From Methylobacter sp. BlB1 (GTDB lineage Bacteria > Pseudomonadota > Gammaproteobacteria > Methylococcales > Methylomonadaceae), in NCBI RefSeq assembly GCF_015476545.1, contig NZ_JADMKV010000003.1, forward strand, positions 60,697 to 124,696: 64,000 nucleotides of DNA, written 5' to 3'. Each line of letters starts with the position of its first letter. Positions within the stretch are counted from its first letter, which is position 1. The notes beneath the pieces were generated by a model that was given only the letters and a program-made list of their open reading frames with translations, was not told the DNA's origin and did not search any database. This document shows positions 55,840 through 63,451 of the stretch, piece by piece. The position numbers and the translations under genes are program-made.

Positions 55840-57103
55840 AGAAACCAGACACTGTTCTTTTTGCGGTATCGAACAATCGGCTTCCGTGCCGCTGATCGCC
55901 GGCGCCGAAGGCACCATCTGCGAGGCCTGCGTCTTGCTGTCCAGCCAGGTCATATCGAGCTGGAGCCGGCGCAAGGAGCTGGCGGAAATGCAGGGGCCGC
56001 TGCCGATTCCGGTCAAGATCAAGGAATATCTGGACCAGTACATCATTGGCCAGCATCTGGCCAAGGAAATCCTGTCGGTCGCGGTCTACAACCACTACAA
56101 GCGGCTCAAGCACGTCAGTGGCGATGCGGGCCTGGGCGAGTTCGACAAGGACGTGGAGATCGGCAAGTCCAACATCCTGCTGATCGGACCGTCCGGCACC
56201 GGCAAGACCCTGCTGGCCAGCACGCTGGCCAAGATCGTCGGCGTGCCGTTTGTGGTGGCCGACGCCACGACGCTGACGCAGGCCGGCTATGTCGGCGACG
56301 ACGTGGAAAATATCCTGGTCCGGCTGCTGGATGTGGCCAATGGCAATATCGGCAATGCCGAATGGGGCATCGTCTATCTCGATGAGATCGACAAAATCGC
56401 GCGCAGCCCGGAGCAGCAGACCGGCACGCGCGACGTTTCCGGCGAGGGCGTGCAGCAGGCGTTGCTGAGGCTGGTCGAAGGCTCGCAGGTCAAGGTGCCG
56501 TCCAAGGGCCGCGGCAAGGATGGCGCCGATACGATCATTGATACGCGCAATATCCTGTTCATCGCCGGCGGCTCGTTTCCGGGCCTGGAAAGGCACGTCG
56601 AGCGCCGCCTCGTGCCCACCGACACAGCCATCGGTTTTCATGCCGCCGTCAATAACCCGAACAAAAAGCCGGCTCTGGAAGAGATGCTCAATGCCACACA
56701 GCCCAGCGACCTGCGCAAGTTCGGCCTGATTCCCGAATTCATCGGCCGCTTTCCGGTGCTGGCGCCGCTGGAGCCGCTGGATGTGGACGCCTTGATACAG
56801 GTTCTGACCGAACCCAAGAATGCGTTGGTCCGCCAGTATCAGCAACTGTTCGCCTACGAGGGCGTGGAGCTGAAATTCGAGCAGGAGGCATTGGTTGAAA
56901 TCGCCAACAAGGCCATCGAGCGGGAAACCGGCGCGCGCGGGCTGCGCAGCATCATGGAGCAGATTCTCAGAAAGACCATGTTTGAGATCCCCTCTCGCGA
57001 CGATGTTGAGCAGTGCGTCATCGATGCGGCCACTGTCAGGGGCGAAGGCGAAATCAAAGTGATCAGGAAAGAAGCGGTCAAGATCAGGCAGCAGGCGTCA
57101 TAA
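55829..57103 (+). CDS. clpX: Nif-operon ClpX paralogue
   Basis: AAA+ unfoldase of the ClpXP protease, 424 residues. The N-terminal zinc finger is C-S-F-C-G with C-E-A-C, Walker A reads G-P-S-G-T-G-K-T, the pore loop G-Y-V-G, Walker B Y-L-D-E-I-D-K-I and sensor region G-A-R-G-L-R. Walker A differs from the usual G-P-T-G-S-G-K-T. A clpX copy at the end of nif clusters is also known in Azotobacter; it probably turns over nif proteins. Confidence 0.93.
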   Translation: MADKETRHCSFCGIEQSASVPLIAGAEGTICEACVLLSSQVISSWSRRKELAEMQGPLPIPVKIKEYLDQYIIGQHLAKEILSVAVYNHYKRLKHVSGDAGLGEFDKDVEIGKSNILLIGPSGTGKTLLASTLAKIVGVPFVVADATTLTQAGYVGDDVENILVRLLDVANGNIGNAEWGIVYLDEIDKIARSPEQQTGTRDVSGEGVQQALLRLVEGSQVKVPSKGRGKDGADTIIDTRNILFIAGGSFPGLERHVERRLVPTDTAIGFHAAVNNPNKKPALEEMLNATQPSDLRKFGLIPEFIGRFPVLAPLEPLDVDALIQVLTEPKNALVRQYQQLFAYEGVELKFEQEALVEIANKAIERETGARGLRSIMEQILRKTMFEIPSRDDVEQCVIDAATVRGEGEIKVIRKEAVKIRQQAS

Positions 57104-57122
57104 CGGCGGCTTCACGAATCTC

Positions 57123-57140
57123 GGGCGACTAAAGTCGCCC
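57123..57140. other. Small hairpin between clpX and the glutaredoxin gene
   Basis: GGGCGACT-AA-AGTCGCCC, a perfect 8-bp stem in the 61-base spacer. Possible processing site or dispersed element. Confidence 0.4.
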
Positions 57141-57164
57141 CCACAAAGGAAACACGGGAATACC

Positions 57165-57779
57165 ATGAAAACCGAAGACAAAATCCGCCAGCAACTGGCA
57201 TCCAACCCGATCATCATCTACATGAAAGGCATACCGGCCAATCCGCAGTGCGGGTTTTCGGCCAAGGCCATCGACTTTCTCAACAAGACCGGCGTTGCCT
57301 ATTCCTATGTCAACGTGCTGGAGGCGCCTTTCATCCGCGAAAAGCTGCCGGGCATCTCGCACTGGCCGACTTATCCGCAATTGTTCGTGAACGGCGAACT
57401 GGTGGGCGGCTGCGATATCATTGAAGCTATGGCCAACGAGGGCAGTCTTTCGCCGCTGCTGCGGCAGGCGGCCGCCAAAGACGCGCAGCCGGAAAGCGAC
57501 ACGCTGAGCGCCGCCGAGGTTGAAGCGCTGGTGCGTCAGGGGCTGCCGGATGCACAGGTTTTTATCGAAGGCGCCGGCTGTGACTTGTCCTTAGTGGTAG
57601 TCAGCGGGCAATTCACGGATCTGTCGCCGGTAAAAGAGCAGCAGCTGGTGCTGGCAACGCTGAAGGAACCTTTGGCCTCAGGCAAGCTGCACGCGGTCAG
57701 CGTCAAAGCCTATACGCCCGATGAGTGGCAGGCGAAGCAGACGCGCCCTGATTCGGGCCTGTTGCAGATACAGGGTTAA
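57165..57779 (+). CDS. Fusion of monothiol glutaredoxin and BolA-like domain
   Basis: A 204-residue fusion. Residues 1-107 are a Grx4/GrxD-type monothiol glutaredoxin with the C-G-F-S active site near residue 28 and W-P-T-Y-P-Q-L-F-V-N-G. After an Ala-rich linker, residues about 120-195 form a BolA-like domain (V-E-A-L-V-R-Q-G-L-P-D-A-Q-V, L-H-A-V-S-V-K-A-Y-T). Grx4 and BolA normally bind each other through a [2Fe-2S] cluster, so the fusion suggests a nif-dedicated cluster carrier. Confidence 0.93.
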   Translation: MKTEDKIRQQLASNPIIIYMKGIPANPQCGFSAKAIDFLNKTGVAYSYVNVLEAPFIREKLPGISHWPTYPQLFVNGELVGGCDIIEAMANEGSLSPLLRQAAAKDAQPESDTLSAAEVEALVRQGLPDAQVFIEGAGCDLSLVVVSGQFTDLSPVKEQQLVLATLKEPLASGKLHAVSVKAYTPDEWQAKQTRPDSGLLQIQG

Positions 57780-57800
57780 AGGGGGCTTGGCGGCGATGTA

Positions 57801-57836
57801 GGGCGAATTTATCTCCCCAGGGTAATAAATTCGCCC
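57801..57836 (+). other. Hairpin before rseC
   Basis: A 12-bp perfect stem (GGGCGAATTTAT with ATAAATTCGCCC) and 12-base loop between the Grx-BolA gene and rseC. It may attenuate transcription into the last three genes or be a dispersed repeat. Confidence 0.45.
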
Positions 57837-57881
57837 CTATAGTGAACTGCCTCTCCAATACCAATTAATTGGAGCAAAACC

Positions 57882-58319
57882 ATGATCGAAGAATTAGCCG
57901 TCGTCGTAAAAACAGAAAATCATCAGGTCTGGGTCGAAAGCCGGCAGGACGGAGCCTGCGCGGGCTGCAGGCAAAAAGCTTCGTGCTCGACATCGGCAAT
58001 CGGCAGCGTGGTCGGCAAAAAAGCCGTTGCCGTCGACAGCCGAATCAATCTGCATGTGGGCGATGAAGTTATCGTCGCCATCGATGAAGTCTGGGTGCTG
58101 AAAGCCTCATTGTTATTGTATCTGTTGCCGTTGATAGCCATGTTCGCCAGCGCCGGCATGACCAATTGGCTGTTGCCCGATGCCAGCGCCGGCGTCGAAC
58201 TGTGGACAGCCGGCAGCGCCTTGCTCGGCCTTTCGCTTTCGATGCGGCTGATCAACAGACTGCAGAGGCGGTTCTTGTTGAGCCACTGCACCAGACCGAT
58301 CGTGCTGAAAAAGCTTTAG
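57882..58319 (+). CDS. rseC: RseC family protein, putative Rnf partner
   Basis: A 145-residue protein of the RseC/MucC family, with an N-terminal soluble part carrying C-A-G-C-R-Q-K-A-S-C (residues 23-32) and two membrane helices in the second half. RseC works with the Rsx/Rnf complex to reduce SoxR in E. coli, so a role with the rnf operon in this window is plausible. Confidence 0.88.
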   Translation: MIEELAVVVKTENHQVWVESRQDGACAGCRQKASCSTSAIGSVVGKKAVAVDSRINLHVGDEVIVAIDEVWVLKASLLLYLLPLIAMFASAGMTNWLLPDASAGVELWTAGSALLGLSLSMRLINRLQRRFLLSHCTRPIVLKKL

Positions 58320-58321
58320 CC

Positions 58322-58624
58322 ATGGTCAACGTTTGGGCTGTCGATAAGGATATCGCGCTGAAGCTGTTGCTTCTGGAACTGGTGCGTCTGTACGGTGAAA
58401 ACACGCTGGCATTGAAAGCCTCAGATCCAAACCGTCAGGCGGTCGAGCTTTGCCTGACCGATGATCCGACCCTGTCTGTCTATGTCTACACGTTTGCCCA
58501 GAACCGCGGATGCTACGGCGTCGACTTGAAATACCCGATTCCGGAACACAATATCATCGGCGAAAATGAAAATCTGCCGCTGGACCGGACCCTGGAAATT
58601 ATCGCCATCCATTTATTTTCTTAA
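58322..58624 (+). CDS. Unknown 100-residue protein of the nif operon
   Basis: The ATG follows the rseC stop by two bases, so it is co-translated. The product is mixed alpha-beta (L-K-L-L-L-L-E-L-V-R-L-Y, L-S-V-Y-V-Y-T-F-A) with one Cys. No family recognised. Probably nif-linked by position only. Confidence 0.65.
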   Translation: MVNVWAVDKDIALKLLLLELVRLYGENTLALKASDPNRQAVELCLTDDPTLSVYVYTFAQNRGCYGVDLKYPIPEHNIIGENENLPLDRTLEIIAIHLFS

Positions 58625-58634
58625 CAGTAACTGC

Positions 58635-58922
58635 ATGAATCAGGAACCCTCGCTTATCTGCCGCCATTTCGTCAGCTACAGCGGCGTCAAACTGCCGTTA
58701 AAACTGGTCAATGAACTGACTGAAGCCGGCTTGAACAATCGCAACACCTTTTATCGTGGCTATTTCGATACTCTGGGCCGCCTGCGGGTCTGCCAAAAGA
58801 TCGTGTACGGCGAAGTCGAATCCGAACACCGCTATCAATATGATGACAAAGGTGTCTTGAAACACGCGTTGATTATTGAAGACGGCGAGGAACGCGGACT
58901 TGATTTTAATGAACAGGTGTAG
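58635..58922 (+). CDS. Unknown small protein, possibly of a nif-associated DUF
   Basis: A 95-residue protein 10 bases after the previous gene, containing C-R-H-F-V-S-Y-S-G-V-K-L-P-L-K and F-Y-R-G-Y-F-D-T-L-G-R-L-R-V-C-Q-K-I-V-Y-G-E-V. I recall related small proteins (possibly DUF6156) near nif genes, but cannot confirm. Last gene of the operon; a partial arm of the palindromic repeat, GTGCGTACC, begins right after the stop. Confidence 0.65.
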   Translation: MNQEPSLICRHFVSYSGVKLPLKLVNELTEAGLNNRNTFYRGYFDTLGRLRVCQKIVYGEVESEHRYQYDDKGVLKHALIIEDGEERGLDFNEQV

Positions 58923-59218
58923 TGCGTACCTTTATGCCTTGAAAAAGTTTTGCGCGCCATTTTCGAAATTCCAGGTGGATTGAATCCCAGCAATATACTC
59001 AATGCGTATCGTAACAGATGATAGTCAGCAATTTTTCTTAATACATGTAATTGAAATTGTCAAGGGTATTGCCCCGGGTTTTTCTGTGAACTTTTTCATA
59101 TTTTTGAAAATATCCTGCTACTATACTCAAGCCCTGCATTAAGTAATGTGCAGTTGTGCAGCAGTCTTTTACAGACTGCTAATGTTTTGAATTACAAACG
59201 GAATTAAAGGTAATGGTT

Positions 59219-59773
59219 ATGAAGAAATTAGTTTTATTGAGCAGTATTGCCCTGTTGGCTTCAGTGGGTTCGGCGAATGCCGCGCCGGTACAATATGCTG
59301 GCAATGGCCACTGGTATGATTTTATCAGTACTGGAGTTATTAGTTGGGATAACGCAGTGAGCGGCGCTGCAGGCTCCCTTCACAATGGAGTGAATGGACA
59401 TTTGGCTACTGTTGCAGATGCCGGCGAAGATCAGTTCATATCATCTATAGCGGGTAACGCTTTTGGTTATTTGGGCGCCTTTGATGCAGGACATGAAGGG
59501 ATATGGGAATGGATAACCGGGGAAACGTGGTCTTATACAAATTGGGCAGGAGGGGAACCCAATAATTGCTGTGGCGGCGAAAATTATCTGATGAAATGGT
59601 CTAACAACCAATGGAATGATATTGCGTCAGCTGACAGTTGGATAACCGGATATTATGTAGAGTATGAGAATGCTCCTAGTGCCGTACCCGTTCCTGCCGC
59701 AGTCTGGCTTTTTGGTTCAGGATTATTAGGTTTGCTTGGCGCTAGACGTAAAAGTCAGCAGGGAATCTTGTAG
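59219..59773 (+). CDS. C-type-lectin-like exported protein with PEP-CTERM anchor
   Basis: A 184-residue protein: signal peptide, a lectin-like domain (G-H-L-A-T-V, W-E-W-I-T-G-E, N-W-A-G-G-E-P-N-N, Y-V-E-Y) and a C-terminal V-P-V-P-A-A-V-W-L-F-G-S-G-L-L-G-L sorting signal with basic end. PEP-CTERM proteins are processed by exosortase and linked to exopolysaccharide. ATG 59219 is chosen for AAAGG spacing. The region 58923-59218 upstream has AT-rich sequence, no gene. Confidence 0.9.
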   Translation: MKKLVLLSSIALLASVGSANAAPVQYAGNGHWYDFISTGVISWDNAVSGAAGSLHNGVNGHLATVADAGEDQFISSIAGNAFGYLGAFDAGHEGIWEWITGETWSYTNWAGGEPNNCCGGENYLMKWSNNQWNDIASADSWITGYYVEYENAPSAVPVPAAVWLFGSGLLGLLGARRKSQQGIL

Positions 59774-59827
59774 TCTGACAGGATGCGCTGACCACTGCAT
59801 CGGCAGGAAATGATCCCGTCATTTTCT

Positions 59828-59859
59828 CCGCATAAGCCACATTCATAGGGCTTATGCGG
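59828..59859 (+). terminator. Hairpin after the PEP-CTERM gene
   Basis: An 11-bp perfect stem (CCGCATAAGCC with GGCTTATGCGG) and 10-base loop, 55 bases after the stop. No strong T-run. Confidence 0.5.
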
Positions 59860-60030
59860 GGATAATCCAATAGGATGCAAGGAGCAACGCAGCCAGAGGG
59901 GATGCGTTGAATACAGTGAATCGCATCAAGGGTGTCGATGGGTTCTTTGGATATCAGCGCACACTGTCAACTAGAACATCCAGCCATCCCACCGATGACA
60001 AATCACCTGGAAGCGTCTCAATTTGTATCG

Positions 60031-60418
60031 TCATTTTCGGTACAGATGGTTATGTGATTGCACCTCAAGGCGGCCATAGACCCGGTGCCGCTCATCACCC
60101 GGCCCTGCGGTAAAGGACAGAGTATTGATTGGCCGAGTCAGAAAGCCGTTGCCAAAGGCGAATCCATACAAGCCTTCAATCCGAACGGGAACATTATCGG
60201 TAGATTCCAGCTGGCCGATAAACTCCCCGGCCGCCAGGTCAAAGGCATTAATCCTGCAATCGCCGAAATTGCCCACCAAAAGACGGTTGCCGAATTCGCC
60301 AAAGCCTGCCGGAACCAGGGCCATCCCCTCAGGCGCGTTCAGTTTTTGCCGTGATGCCGCTCGACAGCCACGAGACGGCTGAACAATACGCCGTTGGGAT
60401 GAACGCATTGGCCAGGCC
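60031..60418 (-). pseudogene. Frameshifted remnant of a TIGR03118-like protein
   Basis: Minus-strand translation gives L-N-A-P-E-G-M-A-L-V-P-A-G-F-G-E-F-G-N-R and L-L-V-G-N-F-G-D-C-R, resembling TIGR03118 proteins (often PEP-CTERM associated). Upstream the homology continues only in other frames (G-L-A-N-A-F-I, then P-N-G-V-L-F-S-R-L-V), giving at least two frameshifts, and the long N-terminal part is missing. Confidence 0.75.
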
Positions 60419-60437
60419 GGGCCCTTTTCTTTATGTA

Positions 60438-60477
60438 TCTTAAAAAAATCTTAAATTTTTCTTAAATATTTCTTAAA
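60438..60477 (+). promoter_or_regulatory. Four 11-bp direct repeats (PmrA-box-like)
   Basis: TCTTAAA occurs at 60438, 60449, 60460 and 60471, exactly 11 bases apart with 4-base AT-rich spacers. Two such units resemble the CTTAA-N-x CTTAA dyad recognised by PmrA/QseB-type OmpR-family regulators; four in a row is unusual. The region 60419-60691 has no gene besides this. Confidence 0.55.
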
Positions 60478-60691
60478 CGTGAAGATGATCACGGCTTTTA
60501 ACTAGCGTTTGAATTAAGGTGATTGCGCTCACAATTGTTTGTCGTATTCCGGCTTATTTGCCTGCCGGCATATGTACCGGGCAGATTCTCCAGTAGATAC
60601 CAATGACACCGGAGAACAAATAACTCAGAGCCCAGCGCAACCAGGGAGCAAACCTGTTGGAAGATTCTGACTATTACAAAGGATTTAGAGA

Positions 60692-60829
60692 ATGCGTAAA
60701 GTAACCTTTAACACGCTTCATTTTTTGCATTGCACGAAGGCGCGGTCTTTCGCTGAGCGCAAATTCCGGTCGGCGACTTTTTTGCTACTGCTGGCACAGA
60801 AGCAATCTTACTTAAACAAGACGCTTTAA
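60692..60829 (+). CDS. Possible 45-residue protein
   Basis: ATG with AAAGGATTTAG upstream opens a short frame (M-R-K-V-T-F-N-T-L, then basic residues and a short hydrophobic run). The ribosome site is good but composition is unconvincing. It may be a decayed exported protein gene or a leader before the pilin operon. Confidence 0.3.
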   Translation: MRKVTFNTLHFLHCTKARSFAERKFRSATFLLLLAQKQSYLNKTL

Positions 60830-60875
60830 GTAATGCTTAGTGAATTCGTCAAAAACCGATATGCATCTATGAATT

Positions 60876-61385
60876 ATGAAAAACGAAAAAAAGGCCTATG
60901 AAAAATTAAAGGGTTCAGGCTTCACGTCGCTTGAGCTAATGATCGTAATTGCCATTATCGCCATCCTGGCGGCGCTTGCCGTTCCTTCATTCGGCACCGC
61001 TCTCGACAAACAACGCATCACCGGCGCGGCTGAAGCCATGTTAGCGGATCTGCGCTGGGCGCGGGCCGAAGCCATTAAGCGCAATAAAAAAGTCAGAGTC
61101 ACTTTCACTCCCGGCAGTTCATGGAGTTATACCGTCCATGTCGATCCCGCCGGCAGCAACGCACTGCTCAAAACAGTCAACGGCAGCGATTTCCCCGCAA
61201 CAACCTTATCATCGGCCAGTTTTGCCAGCGGCGTTGCCTATACCACTTTTGATCCGATACGAGGCACAAACCCCAATAACGGCACAGTCACAATCACTTC
61301 CAGCAACTTTAGCGCCGAAGTCAAAGTCAGCACGCTTGGTCGCGCACGGATTTGCGGTTCAATGGGAGGCTACGAAACATGTTAA
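60876..61385 (+). CDS. FimT/GspH-like minor pilin
   Basis: A 169-residue type IV pseudopilin. The prepilin site is G-S-G-F-T-S-L-E-L with Glu at +5 of the mature chain, followed by a hydrophobic helix and the GspH/FimT-like body. It would be processed by PilD and start the minor-pilin set that primes pilus assembly. Ends overlap pilW by 7 bases. Confidence 0.93.
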   Translation: MKNEKKAYEKLKGSGFTSLELMIVIAIIAILAALAVPSFGTALDKQRITGAAEAMLADLRWARAEAIKRNKKVRVTFTPGSSWSYTVHVDPAGSNALLKTVNGSDFPATTLSSASFASGVAYTTFDPIRGTNPNNGTVTITSSNFSAEVKVSTLGRARICGSMGGYETC

Positions 61386-62197
61386 TAATCCATAAACAGC
61401 AAACCGGTGTAACGCTGATTGAACTGCTGATCGGCATGCTGATTGGCCTGATTATTGTCGCCGCCGGCATCAGCGTTTTTGTCACTTCGGTCAAAGGCCA
61501 AGCCGACAACATTAAGCTCAGTCGTCTGAATCAGGATATGCGCGCCATGATGGATATCATAGAGCGCGACATCCGCCGGGCAGGGTTTGTGACCTCTGAC
61601 CCAACGACTAATTTGGCTTCGCTGCAAGACAATCCTTTTTTTGGCGCAACCACTGAACTGGCGGTTTATGATAGCAATACGTGTATTGTTTACGCCTATA
61701 ACAGGGATGAAAGCGATGATAAAGATGATGATGGAGATAGTCGCATAGATGTAGTGTCAAGCGATAGACTCGGTTTTAGATTGGTTAGTGGCGATCTGGA
61801 AATGCGTACCAGTGGCACAACCAATGCAAACTGCACCGATGGCACTTGGGAGTCCATCACCGAATCGGAAGTGGAAATCACCGGGTTGACGTTCAATCCG
61901 ATCTCAACAACTCTCAATGTCAGCAGCATGACCAATGATGATGACGGCGATGGCGTTTCGGAAGCTGCCGATACCGATGGCATTCCTTATGGGGATGATA
62001 ATGATAACGGCTTTTGCGATAGCGGCGAGGTCTGCAACACCTGCACCCGTGATGGCAGCCCCGATCCTGCCTGCCTATACGTACGCAATGTCACTATTAC
62101 ATTGACCGGCCGTTTACGCGACGACAATGCCGTCACGCAAACCATCACCGAACAGGTGCGGGTGCGCAACGACAAATATCTGGCCCCGATTCCTTAA
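61379..62197 (+). CDS. pilW: PilW minor pilin with EF-hand-like loops
   Basis: A 272-residue minor pilin with prepilin motif T-G-V-T-L-I-E-L-L near the N terminus and a hydrophobic helix. Three acidic loops resemble calcium-binding EF-hand loops: near 61722-61752 (D-D-D-G-D-S-R-I-D), near 61933-61974 (D-D-D-G-D-G-V-S-E) and at 61994-62029 (D-D-N-D-N-G-F-C-D-S-G-E). ATG 61379 has GGGAGG upstream. Confidence 0.92.
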   Translation: MLIIHKQQTGVTLIELLIGMLIGLIIVAAGISVFVTSVKGQADNIKLSRLNQDMRAMMDIIERDIRRAGFVTSDPTTNLASLQDNPFFGATTELAVYDSNTCIVYAYNRDESDDKDDDGDSRIDVVSSDRLGFRLVSGDLEMRTSGTTNANCTDGTWESITESEVEITGLTFNPISTTLNVSSMTNDDDGDGVSEAADTDGIPYGDDNDNGFCDSGEVCNTCTRDGSPDPACLYVRNVTITLTGRLRDDNAVTQTITEQVRVRNDKYLAPIP

Positions 62198-62221
62198 TCG
62201 CTTCAAACTATAGAGTGAGTC

Positions 62222-63439
62222 ATGAGATTTCCGAATTTCAACCTAAAAGCCCGCCAGCAGGGCGCCGCCACATTATTTGTTGTGATGATGCTGGCGATAA
62301 TCATGGCCGTTATTTCATTGACCACGGCGCGAACCGGTCTTATGGAGCAGAAAGTTACCGGCAATGATCTGCGGGCCCGCGAAGTGCAGGAGGCGGCCGA
62401 GGCCGGGCTGGAATACGGCATAGGCTGGGCAAAACACAATAGCCTTCCTAATACCGTCACCTGTTCCTCAGGATCATTGCCGCTGGGATGCCCAACGGCC
62501 TTAACGACGGTGGCCGGCTCATCGACGGGAGAGAGCTATTTCTACACATTGACTTACACAAAAGGCATCGACTCGATCAAAATCACCTCGACAGCGCAAG
62601 GCGTTAATGATGGCAGCATTGCCGCGACCTCGGAAGCCTTTGTTAAACAGGTTGCCTTAGAATTGTTCGAGCCCGGGTTGCCCATGTCGCCCCCGTGGGT
62701 GATAGCAGGGTGCATTACCGGTGCGCCAGTCGGCACGCCCGATACGTTTGTGCTCAATGCCTCAAACAATGCCGTTCTCAGTGGCAGTGCAGCTACTGAA
62801 GGCTGCTTGCCGCAAGGGCATCTGGATGTTACAGCCTGGAATGATGCCAATGGCAACGGCATCAAGGATTTCGGCGAGGAAGGTGCTGGAACGACATTTA
62901 ACCGCGGCTTTTTCTCCGGTTGCCCCGATGCTCACTGTGCCTGGAACAGCAGATTCAAAATGGATTTCATGGAAGCTTTTACAAGAGCCACCGATGCCGG
63001 CCATGTTTACTCTGGCCCTGACTCTATACCCTGCGGCCCCGCTATCTCTTCGCCCTCTATTTATGTGATCGATGACGATGGTCCAATCAATAATGGCAGC
63101 ATGATCGGTACATGTTCCGACACGGGTGTTGATTCCCTCACCATAGGCGCACCCTATAAACCGATCCTTTTAATTATCCCCAGTACCAGAGGCTGCCCGA
63201 GATTTAATGGGACAATCACGATATACGGCATCATTTATTTTGAATCGGGGGCTGAATGCGATGCTAACGGCTGGGGGGGCGCAACTATTTACGGTTCGGT
63301 CATTTGGGAAGGCGACGTTAATAAACCCAATGCCAACACACAGTTTATAGAAGTTGATTACGGTACTGACTTAAATACTGTATTCAATATAGGCATGGAC
63401 GATGCCACACGCATTCCCGGAACCTGGAAAGACTTTTAA
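62222..63439 (+). CDS. pilX: PilX-like minor pilin
   Basis: A 405-residue protein with the PilX-type N terminus (R-Q-Q-G-A-A-T-L-F-V-V-M-M-L-A-I-I) and E-A-A-E-A-G-L-E-Y-G helix. An EF-hand-like loop D-A-N-G-N-G-I-K-D-F-G-E lies at 62843-62878. The large C-terminal part is unusually long and Cys-containing, perhaps a receptor tip domain. Gap of 24 bases after pilW. Confidence 0.9.
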   Translation: MRFPNFNLKARQQGAATLFVVMMLAIIMAVISLTTARTGLMEQKVTGNDLRAREVQEAAEAGLEYGIGWAKHNSLPNTVTCSSGSLPLGCPTALTTVAGSSTGESYFYTLTYTKGIDSIKITSTAQGVNDGSIAATSEAFVKQVALELFEPGLPMSPPWVIAGCITGAPVGTPDTFVLNASNNAVLSGSAATEGCLPQGHLDVTAWNDANGNGIKDFGEEGAGTTFNRGFFSGCPDAHCAWNSRFKMDFMEAFTRATDAGHVYSGPDSIPCGPAISSPSIYVIDDDGPINNGSMIGTCSDTGVDSLTIGAPYKPILLIIPSTRGCPRFNGTITIYGIIYFESGAECDANGWGGATIYGSVIWEGDVNKPNANTQFIEVDYGTDLNTVFNIGMDDATRIPGTWKDF

Positions 63440-63451
63440 AGGAAAATGACC

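Noticed and set aside
59907..60113. Plus-strand 68-codon frame after the PEP-CTERM gene
   Set aside because: It overlaps the minus-strand pseudogene and has no ribosome site or family pattern.
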